A stretch of 64,000 bases of DNA. Origin: Novosphingobium sp. (GTDB taxonomy: Bacteria; Pseudomonadota; Alphaproteobacteria; Sphingomonadales; Sphingomonadaceae). The notes below the pieces were generated by a model, which ran no database searches, had not been told where the DNA came from, and was given only the letters and a program-made list of their open reading frames with translations. The position numbers were made by a program, and so were the translations under genes. Positions 41,741 to 50,379 of the stretch are shown here, in pieces. Location of the stretch: assembly GCA_024236175.1 (NCBI GenBank), contig JACKKY010000002.1:744001-808000 (forward strand), given 5' to 3'. The number at the start of each line of letters is the position of its first letter. Positions within the stretch are counted from its first letter, which is position 1.

Positions 41741-42571
41741 ATGGCCGCACGAACCTGGCTGATCACCGGCTGCTCGACGGGCTTCGGCCGCGTGCTGGCC
41801 GAAGTGCTGCTGGAACGCGGCGAGCAGGTAGTGGCGACGGCCCGCAAGCCGCAAGTGCTTGACGATCTGGTCGCACGGTACGGCGACACCGTCCTGGCGC
41901 TAGAGCTGGACGTGACGAAGCCCGAACAGATCGAGCGCACCGTCGACGCCGCGCGCGCCAGGTTCGGGGCCATCGACGTGCTCGTCAACAACGCCGGATA
42001 CGGCCAGCTGGGAACGGTCGAGGACGCTCCCATCGAAGCGGCGCGCGCGATGATGGAGACGAACTATTTCGGCAAGCTGGCGATGATCCGGGCGGTCCTG
42101 CCGGACATGCTCGAACGGGGATCGGGCCAGATCGTCAATGTCGGGTCGGTTGCCGGCCAGATCGGCTTTCCGGCAATCGGCTATTACAGCGCGTCGAAAT
42201 TCGCCGTCGCGGGCCTGACCGAATCGCTGGCTGCGGAAGTCGCCCCGGCGGGAGTCAGGGTGACGCTGGCCGAACTCGGGCCCTTCGACACGCAGTTCGC
42301 CGCATCGATGGCGATCGTGCCGCCTTCGCCGCGTTACGACATGGCCGCCTTGTCGCAGGAGGCCGGCAATTCGGAATGGGGCGCGGGCGAGGATGCCCGT
42401 GCCGGCGCCGAGGCCCTGCTGAGCGCGCTCAATGATCCTTCTCCGCCCCGCCGGCTGGTGCTGGGCAAGGCGGGCATCAAGGTCGTCGAACTGCACGACG
42501 GCAGGAGGCGCGAGGAGCGCGACCGCTGGCTGGACACTTCGCTGCTGGAGACGGCCGAAACAGCCGGCTGA
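41741..42571 (+). CDS. SDR family oxidoreductase
   Basis: A 276-residue classical SDR: TWLITGCSTGFGRVLAEVLLERG (cofactor loop TGCSTGFG), LDVTKPEQIE, VNNAGYGQLG, NVGSVAGQIGFPAIGYYSASKFAVAGL (Ser, Tyr-x3-Lys) and a C-terminal tail. The first Gly-rich loop with Cys-Ser-Thr-Gly-Phe-Gly is typical of the branch with retinol/hydroxysteroid-type enzymes, but substrate is open. ATG follows GAAGGAAATGGACA. It stands alone between ilvE and a convergent hypothetical gene. Confidence 0.9.
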   Translation: MAARTWLITGCSTGFGRVLAEVLLERGEQVVATARKPQVLDDLVARYGDTVLALELDVTKPEQIERTVDAARARFGAIDVLVNNAGYGQLGTVEDAPIEAARAMMETNYFGKLAMIRAVLPDMLERGSGQIVNVGSVAGQIGFPAIGYYSASKFAVAGLTESLAAEVAPAGVRVTLAELGPFDTQFAASMAIVPPSPRYDMAALSQEAGNSEWGAGEDARAGAEALLSALNDPSPPRRLVLGKAGIKVVELHDGRRREERDRWLDTSLLETAETAG

Positions 42572-42598
42572 CGCCTGGCCGGCTGAGGCTTGGCCGGA

Positions 42599-43201
42599 TC
42601 AGTATTCGCAGTCGTCGAGCGTGTTGAACTGCGGGTGGACGGCCTTCCACTTGTACATCCAGTCCATGCCTTCCTTGGCGCGGACGATGTCGTCCTCCCG
42701 CGGCTTCAGCGCTTCCGAAGCGGCCTTCTCGACCTCGTCGAGCACCGACACGTCCCACCCCGTCTGCTCCACCTGGGTGGCCAGTTCCGCCGCCCCGGCA
42801 GCACGAAGCAGGGTCGGCAGACGATCCTGCAGCGCTGAAACGGCCCAGGGGATCATCGGACCGTTCACGTCCGGGTCGTAGCCCCACAGAATGTTATGGT
42901 CCGCATCGTTCAGGATGTAGTGATAGTGGAGCACCTTTCCGAACACGTCGAAGCGGATGTATTCCTCGCTCCGGTCGGCATTGCAGACGTGGATGCTCGG
43001 CCCGACGATCATGTGGTCCGCGTTCTCGCCGAGTGCCCGCGCTTCCACTCCGATCGAGATCGGTCCCGCATCGAACCAGCGGGTGTGATGTTCCATGATC
43101 GGGATCAGCATGAACTTGTGAAGCTGGCCGCGGATCGTCGGGACCTGCTGGTTGCTCAACACCTCGCGGGCTTCCGGAATCCGCTTGAACATCTCCGTCA
43201 C
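42599..43201 (-). CDS. Uncharacterised 200-residue protein
   Basis: Not recognised. A cytoplasmic-looking protein without signal or membrane segments: an N-terminal helix (FKRIPEAREVLSNQQ), a His-rich central part (FMLIPIMEHHTRWFD, IHVCNADRSEEYIRFDVFG, VLHYHYILNDADHN) that could bind metal, then a helical end rich in Trp (TGWDVSV, KEGMDWMYKWKAVHP). Start GTG 43201 has GGGAG 7 bp upstream; ATG 43192 overlaps its site. It is divergent from the GST gene with an operator-like palindrome in between, so the two may be co-regulated. Confidence 0.7.
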   Translation of the reverse strand: MTEMFKRIPEAREVLSNQQVPTIRGQLHKFMLIPIMEHHTRWFDAGPISIGVEARALGENADHMIVGPSIHVCNADRSEEYIRFDVFGKVLHYHYILNDADHNILWGYDPDVNGPMIPWAVSALQDRLPTLLRAAGAAELATQVEQTGWDVSVLDEVEKAASEALKPREDDIVRAKEGMDWMYKWKAVHPQFNTLDDCEY

Positions 43202-43212
43202 AATCTCGCTCC

Positions 43213-43220
43213 CAATGCAA
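43213..43220. promoter_or_regulatory. CAATGCAA (TTGCATTG) motif
   Basis: The octamer TTGCATTG, here reversed, shared with 3094, 9382 and 15173. It lies just before the GTG start of the uncharacterised gene. Confidence 0.25.
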
Positions 43221-43248
43221 TTCTTTCAATGCGCCCCATTGCAGGTGC

Positions 43249-43268
43249 GATTGACGCGCTTGTCAATC
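43249..43268. promoter_or_regulatory. Perfect palindromic operator candidate in divergent promoter
   Basis: GATTGAC-GCGCTT-GTCAATC: 7-bp perfect arms around 6 bp, in the 198-bp gap between the uncharacterised gene and the GST gene. TTGAC on each strand could double as -35 hexamers of the two divergent promoters. Confidence 0.5.
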
Positions 43269-43399
43269 GGCAACGGCTTGACCGACTGTCCCGCGAACCT
43301 GCGCGCGCGTCCAGCCCGATGCAGCGGTTCGCCTCTTGAACTTGCCGCGAATGGCTCGCAGTCTGCCGGGCAAATCACGGATTCGAAGGAGACCCGGGC

Positions 43400-44245
43400 A
43401 TGGCGGAAGCCGACTACGTTCCACCGAAAGTATGGCAATGGGTGAAGGATCCCGACGCGCCGCTGGGCGGCATGAACCGGCCTGTTGCCGGCGCCACGCA
43501 TGAAACGGTCCTGCCCCGCGGAGAGCATCCCTTCCAGCTCTATTCGCTGGGATCGCCGAACGGTCAGAAGGTGACGATCCTGTTCGAGGAACTGCTCGCG
43601 GCCGGCCATTCGGGCGCGGAATACGACGCCTGGATGATCAACATCATGGAGAAGGACCAGTTCGGTTCCGGCTTCGTCGAGATCAATCCCAATTCCAAGA
43701 TACCCGCACTGCTCGATTGTTCCGGCCCGGAGCCTTTCCGCGTGTTCGAATCGGCGGCGATCCTGCTGCATCTCGCGGAGAAATTCGGCGCCTTCATTCC
43801 GGCAGATGCCAAGGGCCGCGCCGAATGCCTGTCATGGCTGTTCTGGCAGATGTCGAACGCGCCTTCGATGGGCGGAGGCTTCGGCCATTTCTACCGGGTG
43901 GCGCCGGTGAAGATCGAATACGCCATCAACCGCTACGCGATGGAAGTGAAACGCATCTTCGACGTGGCCGACCGGCACCTGGCCGAAACGCGCTATTTCG
44001 CCGGCGAGGGATATTCGATCGCGGACATCGCGATCTTCACCTGGTTCCGCTATTTCCACAGCGCCAATGCCTATGACGGCGGCACCGAGTTCCTCGACAT
44101 CGCAAGCTACAGGAACGTGGACCGCTGGATCCGCGAACTGGACGAACGCACCCCCGTCCAGCGCGGCCTCAAGGTCAACCTCACCATGGAAGGCTATGTG
44201 CAGGAACGCCACAGCGCCGCCGATATCGACGCCGTGATGGGCTGA
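43400..44245 (+). CDS. Glutathione S-transferase family protein (YghU-like)
   Basis: A 281-residue GST with an N-terminal extension before the thioredoxin-fold domain, as in YghU. The GSH-binding domain shows FQLYSLGSPNGQKVTILFEELLAAG, EINPNSKIPALLD and ESAAILLHLAEKFG (Glu-Ser pair that holds the gamma-glutamyl part); the helical domain contains SIADIAIFTWFRY. YghU-type enzymes reduce disulfides or peroxides with two GSH molecules. ATG follows GAAGGAGACCCGGGC, a strong site. May serve detoxification or a GSH-dependent catabolic step. Confidence 0.9.
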   Translation: MAEADYVPPKVWQWVKDPDAPLGGMNRPVAGATHETVLPRGEHPFQLYSLGSPNGQKVTILFEELLAAGHSGAEYDAWMINIMEKDQFGSGFVEINPNSKIPALLDCSGPEPFRVFESAAILLHLAEKFGAFIPADAKGRAECLSWLFWQMSNAPSMGGGFGHFYRVAPVKIEYAINRYAMEVKRIFDVADRHLAETRYFAGEGYSIADIAIFTWFRYFHSANAYDGGTEFLDIASYRNVDRWIRELDERTPVQRGLKVNLTMEGYVQERHSAADIDAVMG

Positions 44246-44252
44246 AGGGCGC

Positions 44253-44280
44253 ACCGGCCGGCCCTGCCGGACCGGCCGGT
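44253..44280. terminator. Hairpin between convergent GST and TonB genes
   Basis: Perfect 9-bp arms ACCGGCCGG / CCGGCCGGT around a 10-nt loop in the 46-bp gap between two convergent genes. No T-tract. Confidence 0.5.
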
Positions 44281-44291
44281 CGCCACCCGGA

Positions 44292-46739
44292 CTATTCGCC
44301 GAAGCTGTACTTCAAGCGGAAGCCCCACATGCGCGGCTGGTTGAGGTGGCCGCCTTCGCCGCCGATCGTGTTCAGCGAAGTGACCGGATAGACGATGCGC
44401 TTCTCGTTGGTGACGTTCGTCATGAAGAACGACAGGTCGACCGGAGAGCCGAACATCGCATCCCAGCTCGCGTTGAGATTGAGCAGGTCCGACTTCTTCA
44501 GGAGGAAGAAGTTGGGCGACGCGCTCGGAGCAACTGCACGGTTCGCATCCGTGTGGGTGAAGGTCGCGCCGAACGAGATCTCGCCGATGCTCTCGTCCAG
44601 CGGCAGCGTGTAGGTGCCGGAGACCGTGATCCGGTTCTTCGGCGACAATGCCAGCGACTGGCCCACATCCGCGGTCGGCAGCAGGATCGAGTAGTAGACC
44701 GGCGTCGGCGGCGGGTTGAAGGACTGCAGCTTGGTGTTGAGGTAGGCATAGGCAGCATCGAGCCGGAAGCCCTCGAACAGGCGGACCGAAGCATCAGCCT
44801 CGATGCCCCAGATCCGCGACTTGCCCGCATTGACGATCGGCTGCGCCGGGCTGACCAGCCCCTGGAAGGCCGGAGCGACGACGGAGTTCACCGCCAGCTG
44901 CTGGTCGCGGAACTTGTTGTAGAAGGCCGCAAGGTTGAAATAGCCCGAAACCGCGCCGCGGAAGCTCGTCTTGGCGCCGACTTCATAGGTATCGACCTTT
45001 TCCGGCCCGACCGTCTCGAGGCCAAGGTTGTTGGAGTTGATCGACCCCTGGCGATAGCCCCTGGCCCACTTCAGATAGAGCAGGATATCGTCGGTCGGCT
45101 TGTAATCGAGATCGATCAGCCAGGTCGGTCGCTTCCACTTCTGCTTGATGGGGATGGAGCACTCGGACGGCTGCTGCACGACAAGGCCCGGGAACAGGAT
45201 CTGGTTCTGGCAGGTCAGGATGCCGGTGCCGGGGGTCGGCACGAAGATGTTCAGGTTCTGCGAGAGGTCCGTCATCTTGTCGATGGTGTAGCGAATGCCG
45301 CCCGTCAGACTGAGCTGCTCGGTCAGGTCATACGTCGCCTGCGCATAGATACCCTTGTTGTTGAAGGTGTTCTTCACGTTGGACGAGGAGATCGAGCCGA
45401 ATCCCAGAGGGTCGGTGCAATCGTAGGTCCTGGTATTGTTACAGTTCAGGAAGATGCCTGTCAGGCCACTGTTGAAGCCGAGCGGCTTGCTCAGCTCGAA
45501 GTAAAGACCGGCCTGCCAGTCGAGGCGACCATCGCTCGACGTGCCATGAAGCTGCAATTCCTCGGTGAAGGTCGATTGCGCCGAATTGTCTCCTGTGAAT
45601 CCGGGGCTAAGTTCGATGGTCTTGGTGAAAAGCTGCCCCGCCAGCGGCCCGGCCGGAAACAGGAAATTGTCGCCGAACAGGCTGAAGCTGGCCGCTTCGC
45701 GGTACTCGGCATAGGAAACGATGTTCTTCACGGTCAGCGTGTCGGTGGCCTGCCATGTCGTGGTGTTGATGACCTGCCATTGCCGCTGCCTGAGATAGGG
45801 ATTCTGATTGGCGTTCTCGACGCTCCAGAAACCGTCTCCGCGCGCTTCCGCCCGTGCGATCTGCGCGCAGGCAAAGGGATTGAGGGCAGCGGCCAGCGGC
45901 ACGATATTCGCATCGGGCGGATTGCCGTTCGCGTCGGTGCACGCAAGCATTCTCGAGACGTCGCCATTCGTCGTCGACTTGCTGTAGCTGGCGATCAGAT
46001 AGTTCTCGAGGTCCGGCGTGAGGTCGGCGACGATGCTGAGCCGCGCGGCGATATAATCGGTGTCGCGGAACCGGTCTGGCCCGACACCGCTGTAGTTTTT
46101 CAGGAAACCGTCGCGCTTGTTGCGGTCAACGCCAAGCCGGACCCGGAAGGTGTCGCTGAGCGGCACGTTCAGCACCGCCTGGACACGGCGCAGGTCGTAG
46201 TTGCCGACCGAACCCTCGACATAGCCTTCCAGCCGGTCGGTCGGCTTGGTCGGCACCAGCAGGATCGCGCCGCCCGTGGTGTTGCGGCCGAACAGGGTGC
46301 CCTGCGGCCCCTTGAGCACCTGCACGTTCTGCAGGTCGAACAGGCTGCCGACGCCGGCGCCGTTGCCCGACGTGGTGCCGCCGAAGGAGCGCGGCGCGAC
46401 CACGTCGGCGAAATAGACGCCGACCGAAGGCGAAGTCTTGCCCTCCTGGGTGAAGCCGCGGATCACGAAGCTGCTCTTCTCTTCGCCAAACTGCGAGTTG
46501 GTGGAAAGCGACGGCACGTACTGGCCAAGGTCTGCAGTGCTGACGATATTGCGTTTGGTCAGCGCGTCCTGGCTGAGCACCGTGATCGAAATCGGCACGT
46601 CCTGCAGGCGCTCCTCCGACCGCCGGGCGGTAACGATGATGTCCGTCGCATCATTTGTTCCCGATTGCGCCAGGGCAGGTGCAGCGGGGCTCAGCACGGT
46701 GGAAGCCACAAGGGCGAACTTTATCGAAGCATGTTTCAA
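44292..46739 (-). CDS. TonB-dependent receptor (large, sphingomonad type)
   Basis: An 815-residue outer-membrane receptor. Signal peptide KFALVASTVLSPAAPALA; TonB-box-like DIIVTARRSEERLQDVPISITV; plug with LGQYVPSLS, FVIRGFTQEGKTSPSVGVYFADV and VQVLKGPQGTLFGRNTTGGAIL; the barrel ends GFRLKYSFGE, with terminal strand intact though the last residue is Glu. The likely start is TTG 46739, after GGGAGAGAG: the paralogue aligns here (MRKSSIKLSL) and no ATG is nearby. It is one of two related receptors in tandem. Cargo unknown, probably a hydrophobic organic compound by family habit. Confidence 0.9.
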   Translation of the reverse strand: MKHASIKFALVASTVLSPAAPALAQSGTNDATDIIVTARRSEERLQDVPISITVLSQDALTKRNIVSTADLGQYVPSLSTNSQFGEEKSSFVIRGFTQEGKTSPSVGVYFADVVAPRSFGGTTSGNGAGVGSLFDLQNVQVLKGPQGTLFGRNTTGGAILLVPTKPTDRLEGYVEGSVGNYDLRRVQAVLNVPLSDTFRVRLGVDRNKRDGFLKNYSGVGPDRFRDTDYIAARLSIVADLTPDLENYLIASYSKSTTNGDVSRMLACTDANGNPPDANIVPLAAALNPFACAQIARAEARGDGFWSVENANQNPYLRQRQWQVINTTTWQATDTLTVKNIVSYAEYREAASFSLFGDNFLFPAGPLAGQLFTKTIELSPGFTGDNSAQSTFTEELQLHGTSSDGRLDWQAGLYFELSKPLGFNSGLTGIFLNCNNTRTYDCTDPLGFGSISSSNVKNTFNNKGIYAQATYDLTEQLSLTGGIRYTIDKMTDLSQNLNIFVPTPGTGILTCQNQILFPGLVVQQPSECSIPIKQKWKRPTWLIDLDYKPTDDILLYLKWARGYRQGSINSNNLGLETVGPEKVDTYEVGAKTSFRGAVSGYFNLAAFYNKFRDQQLAVNSVVAPAFQGLVSPAQPIVNAGKSRIWGIEADASVRLFEGFRLDAAYAYLNTKLQSFNPPPTPVYYSILLPTADVGQSLALSPKNRITVSGTYTLPLDESIGEISFGATFTHTDANRAVAPSASPNFFLLKKSDLLNLNASWDAMFGSPVDLSFFMTNVTNEKRIVYPVTSLNTIGGEGGHLNQPRMWGFRLKYSFGE

Positions 46740-46901
46740 GGCACTCTCTCCCTAGCCTAACCGTGATGATCCTTCTGAATTCCGGGCCTGTCTCAATGAA
46801 AATATTGGCCTTATCGAAATCGCGATACTCGAAGGATCACCCAATCCCGTCATCGTCGCTCCTGCTTGCCGGCGAGTGCGCAAACACCCGCCGGTGCCGC
46901 A

Positions 46902-49445
46902 TCACTGACCGAAGTTGAACTTCACGCGTACGCCGAACATCCTCGGCTCGCCGGCCGTTGCCGTTTCGATGCCGAGACCGCTCGCCAGACCGTTGATCGC
47001 CGTGAAGTATTTCTTGTCGGTCACATTCGTGGCGAATACCGCCAGATCGAAAGGCCCGCCGGCAACGCTGTCCCAGTTGAGATTGAGGTTCAGCAATGTC
47101 AGCTTGGGCATACGGCCGGTATTGAAGCCGCCGGTATCCTGGACGATCGACGGATTCCGAAGCGTCGAATAGTTCGCATACTGGCTGCTGCGATGCGTCA
47201 GCGTCGCGCCGATGGAGACGTCGCCGATGCTCTCGTCCAGCGGCAGCGTGTAGTTGGCGCTGATCGTCATCTTGTGCTTCGGCGAAAGGATCAGCGGATC
47301 GCCCGCCGCAACCGGCGCGCTCACGACATAGACGTTGTCTGGGCCGAGCGTGACGTTCTCGACCGCTTTCACCTTGGTGTTGAGATAGGTGTAGGCTGCG
47401 GAGAGAATGAAGCCCTCGAACAGGTGCAGCTGCGTATCGGCCTCGATGCCCCAGATCCGCGATTTGCCGACATTCACCGGCCCGGCATTGCCCGGCACCG
47501 AAACCGGCGGCAGCGGGTTGCCCTGCGAATCCTGGCGGTTGAAGTTCTGGGTGAAGCCCAGCTGGATCTGCTGGTTCTGGAAGTCGTTGTAGAAACCGGA
47601 GATATTGAAGGTTCCCCGCAACGCGCCGTCGAAGCTCGTCTTCATGCCCAGTTCGAAGGTGTCGACCTTTTCCGGTTCGAAGATGTGGAACTCGATCGGC
47701 ACGTCCGACTTGATGCTGCCGGTCCGGTAGCCGCGGGTGTACTTGCCATAGAGCAGGATCTGTTCGGTCGGCTTGTAATCGAGCCCGAGGACCCAGGTCG
47801 GCGCGCTGAAGCTCTTGCTTTCGGTCAGCGTGCAGTCGGGCGCCATGCGCACGGGGAGCTGGTCGGTACAATGGGTCACGCCCGCGGTCGTGCCGTCATT
47901 GGGATCCAGGCTGACAACCGGAAGGAACGGCGACGCATCCGGCACGAACGCCGGGAAGACATAGGTGATCCGCTGGCTGAAGCTGCGAACCTTGTCCCAT
48001 GTGTAGCGGAAGCCGCCGGTCACCTTGAACTGATCGGTCAGCTCATAGGTCGCCTGCGCGTAAAGCCCGGTGCTCCGGAACTTGTTCTTGGCCGCCGTGT
48101 AGTTGATCGCCGACGCCCCCGGAATGACCGATGTACAGACGAAGTTGTCGGGATCGGAGCACTGCAGGAATGTCGTCGATTGCGAACCGATAAGGCCGCG
48201 CGGCGTGGAATTCTCGTAATAGGCGCCGGTCTGATAGATCAGGCGTCCGTCGGCGGAATTGCCTTCCAGCCTGAATTCTTCCGTGAAAGTCGCCTGGTTG
48301 GACGAATGGCCGTCCGGCAAGTGCCGGATGACCGCGAAGTTGAACGGCGTCGCCACGGCCGGGACGCCCGGGCCGAATGCGTCCGCGGGCACGAAGAACT
48401 GGGTGCCGAACAGCGGCGTGTGAGTCTTGGTCCACAGCTGGGCGTAACTGACGATGTTGCGCACCGCGAGGTTGTCGTTGACCTGCCACCTGGTGTTGTT
48501 GATCACCTGCCAGGAACGCATTTTCTGATAGGCGTCGGGCATGTCGTTGGTGACCGAGTGGAAACCGTTGGCGTCTTGCCGGGCAATGTTGCCGAGAGCC
48601 TGGAATGCCAGCAGGCCGCCGAACGGATCGCGGCTCGGCGCGGCGGCGACCACCTTGGCGATATGGCCGTTGTTGTCGGAATCGACGAAGGATGCGATCG
48701 TGTAGTTCTCGATGTCGGGTGTCACGTCGACGACGAGGCTGCCGCGCAACGCGATATAGTTGATGTCATCGAAATCGTCCGGGCCGATGCCCGTGACATT
48801 CTCCATGAAACCGTCACGCTCTTGCCAGTCCGCGCCGAGACGCAGGCGGATGTTGTCGCTGAGCGGCGCGTTCACGACAGCCTGGATGCGGTGCATGTCG
48901 TAATTGCCGATCGAGCCTTCGATATAGCCTTCAAGGTTGTCGGTCGGCTTCTGCGGGACCAGCAGCACGGCGCCGCCGGTCGTATTGCGACCGAACAGGG
49001 TGCCTTGCGGTCCTTTCAGAACCTGCACGTTCTGCAGGTCGAAGAACATGCCGGGACCCGCGCCGTCACCGGCCGGGAAACCCTGCGAGGGGCCGCGCGG
49101 CGCGACGACATCGGCGAAATAGACGCCGACCGAGGGGGCCGTTCCGGTCTCCTGCACGAAGCCGCGAAGCGCGAAGGTGGTGTTCTCCGAACCGAAGCCC
49201 GTGGTCACCGAAAGCGAGGGAGTATAGGCTGCAAGATCCTGCGCGTTGGTGACGTTGCGGTTCGCAAGCTCTTCCTGGTTGAAGACCGTGATCGAGATCG
49301 GCACATCCTGAAGGCGTTCCTCGATGCGCCGCGCAGTAACGACGATATCGCTCGAATTGATGCCGGCATCCTGTGCGATCGCCGGAGAAACCGAGCAAAG
49401 CGCCGTCGTAACGGCCAGACTCAACTTGATTGATGACTTCCTCAT
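46902..49445 (-). CDS. TonB-dependent receptor (large, sphingomonad type)
   Basis: An 847-residue relative of the preceding receptor. Signal peptide IKLSLAVTTALCSVSPAIA, TonB-box-like SDIVVTARRIEERLQDVPISITV, plug with FALRGFVQETGTAPSVGVYFADVVAP and VQVLKGPQGTLFGRNTTGGAVL, and a C-terminal FGVRVKFNFGQ. ATG 49445 is chosen because GAGAGG lies 5 bp upstream; ATG 49448 is alternative, and the long upstream open frame covers the tRNA gene. The two receptors are in the same direction with 162 bp between and are clearly paralogous. This kind differs from the short-plug receptors at 11-15 kb. Confidence 0.9.
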   Translation of the reverse strand: MRKSSIKLSLAVTTALCSVSPAIAQDAGINSSDIVVTARRIEERLQDVPISITVFNQEELANRNVTNAQDLAAYTPSLSVTTGFGSENTTFALRGFVQETGTAPSVGVYFADVVAPRGPSQGFPAGDGAGPGMFFDLQNVQVLKGPQGTLFGRNTTGGAVLLVPQKPTDNLEGYIEGSIGNYDMHRIQAVVNAPLSDNIRLRLGADWQERDGFMENVTGIGPDDFDDINYIALRGSLVVDVTPDIENYTIASFVDSDNNGHIAKVVAAAPSRDPFGGLLAFQALGNIARQDANGFHSVTNDMPDAYQKMRSWQVINNTRWQVNDNLAVRNIVSYAQLWTKTHTPLFGTQFFVPADAFGPGVPAVATPFNFAVIRHLPDGHSSNQATFTEEFRLEGNSADGRLIYQTGAYYENSTPRGLIGSQSTTFLQCSDPDNFVCTSVIPGASAINYTAAKNKFRSTGLYAQATYELTDQFKVTGGFRYTWDKVRSFSQRITYVFPAFVPDASPFLPVVSLDPNDGTTAGVTHCTDQLPVRMAPDCTLTESKSFSAPTWVLGLDYKPTEQILLYGKYTRGYRTGSIKSDVPIEFHIFEPEKVDTFELGMKTSFDGALRGTFNISGFYNDFQNQQIQLGFTQNFNRQDSQGNPLPPVSVPGNAGPVNVGKSRIWGIEADTQLHLFEGFILSAAYTYLNTKVKAVENVTLGPDNVYVVSAPVAAGDPLILSPKHKMTISANYTLPLDESIGDVSIGATLTHRSSQYANYSTLRNPSIVQDTGGFNTGRMPKLTLLNLNLNWDSVAGGPFDLAVFATNVTDKKYFTAINGLASGLGIETATAGEPRMFGVRVKFNFGQ

Positions 49446-49586
49446 CATGTCCTCTCCCAGTCCCCAGCTTCCCCCTTTATTGCTGCATGACGGGGAAACG
49501 CCGTTCTCGCAGACTGCCTCATAGTCTCGAATACCGCAAGCGCCCTTTTCAACATGAGATTCTGCGGCTAAGCGCGCCGAATCTGT

Positions 49587-49661
49587 TGGGGCGTAGCCAA
49601 GCGGTAAGGCACCGGTTTTTGGTACCGGCATGCGCAGGTTCGAATCCTGCCGCCCCAGCCA
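49587..49661 (+). tRNA. tRNA-Gln (anticodon TTG)
   Basis: A full cloverleaf: acceptor TGGGGCG / CGCCCCA, D-arm region GTAGCCAAGCGGTAAGGC, anticodon stem CCGGT / ACCGG with loop TTTTGGT (anticodon TTG at 49619-49621), T-arm GCAGG-TTCGAAT-CCTGC, discriminator G and encoded CCA (49659-49661). It stands in a 373-bp gap between the divergent TonB receptor and the UGSC-like gene. The remainder of that gap shows no other gene. Confidence 0.97.
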
Positions 49662-49818
49662 TTCTCCTCTTGCGAGAATGCCGGGCGGTTCCCCTATCCC
49701 CGCGCGTGCCCTGCCCCGGCAGCCATGCTTGCGCTGAACTTTCGATCAGCATATCGTCGAGCGCTATGCGCAGCCTTGCCCGGCGAGCGTGGAGACTCAG
49801 ACGATACGGGAAGAAGCG

Positions 49819-50379
49819 ATGTCGAGAGGAATGGTCCTGGACCCTACCGCCACCCGGGACGACGACAATCCGAGTCCCGGACCGGAAGCCGGTGTTCTTG
49901 CAGGCAAGCGCGTCGGTTTCCGGGTCGATCGCATGTGGCGCGCGTGGGACTGGATCAGCGAGCTCTGGGCGGACAAGTTTCGCGAGGCGGGCGCGCAGGT
50001 GAGTTTCTGGCGGTCGGCTGGCCGGTCCGGCGAAGAAGGGGTTCGCTGCGAGCGGGAATACAAGGAGTTCCTCGATTCCATCGATGTCGCCGTCATCGGC
50101 CTTGCCAATTGCGGTTCCTGCACAGGCTGGACGATCCGCGACGCGATCACCGCTGCGAACACCGGCCTGCCGACCACCGCGATCGCGACCAGGAATTTCG
50201 AGGATTTCGCCCATGAAATCGCCGCGCGCGGCGGCCGCTCGGGACTGCGCGTGCATGTCCTGCCCTATCCCCTGAACGAGAAGCGCAAGGAAGACGTGCT
50301 GCCGGTAGGTGAAGAGCACTTCCGGCAGGTCCTCCAGACCATGGGAGCGAGCCTGGCCGTGCCGGAGCCGGCCGAATGA
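49819..50379 (+). CDS. UGSC-like domain protein with CGSC motif
   Basis: A 186-residue protein resembling the UGSC family, named for a U-G-S-C motif with selenocysteine in some members. Here Cys replaces Sec: Cys98-Gly-Ser-Cys101 in IGLANCGSCTGWTIRDA, codon TGC. The pattern (VGFRVDRMWRAWDWISELWADKF, then VDVAVIGLANCGSC) suggests a small Rossmann-like redox or binding domain; activity is not established. ATG 49819 follows GGGAAGAAGCG; GTG 49789 is alternative. Its stop overlaps the next start (ATGA), so translation is coupled. The Cys pair could form a disulfide. Confidence 0.7.
   Translation: MSRGMVLDPTATRDDDNPSPGPEAGVLAGKRVGFRVDRMWRAWDWISELWADKFREAGAQVSFWRSAGRSGEEGVRCEREYKEFLDSIDVAVIGLANCGSCTGWTIRDAITAANTGLPTTAIATRNFEDFAHEIAARGGRSGLRVHVLPYPLNEKRKEDVLPVGEEHFRQVLQTMGASLAVPEPAE

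Noticed and set aside
46767..46839. Inverted repeat TGATCCTTC / GAAGGATCA upstream of a TonB receptor
   Set aside because: Only 9 bp with 55 bp between arms, no second copy at the sister receptor; could be chance.
49587..49661. tRNA-Gln as integration site of a genomic island
   Set aside because: No direct repeat of the tRNA 3' end and no integrase is present in the window.
49819..50379. Possible selenoprotein in the UGSC-like gene
   Set aside because: The motif codon is TGC, not TGA, and no SECIS-like need arises; it is a Cys version.
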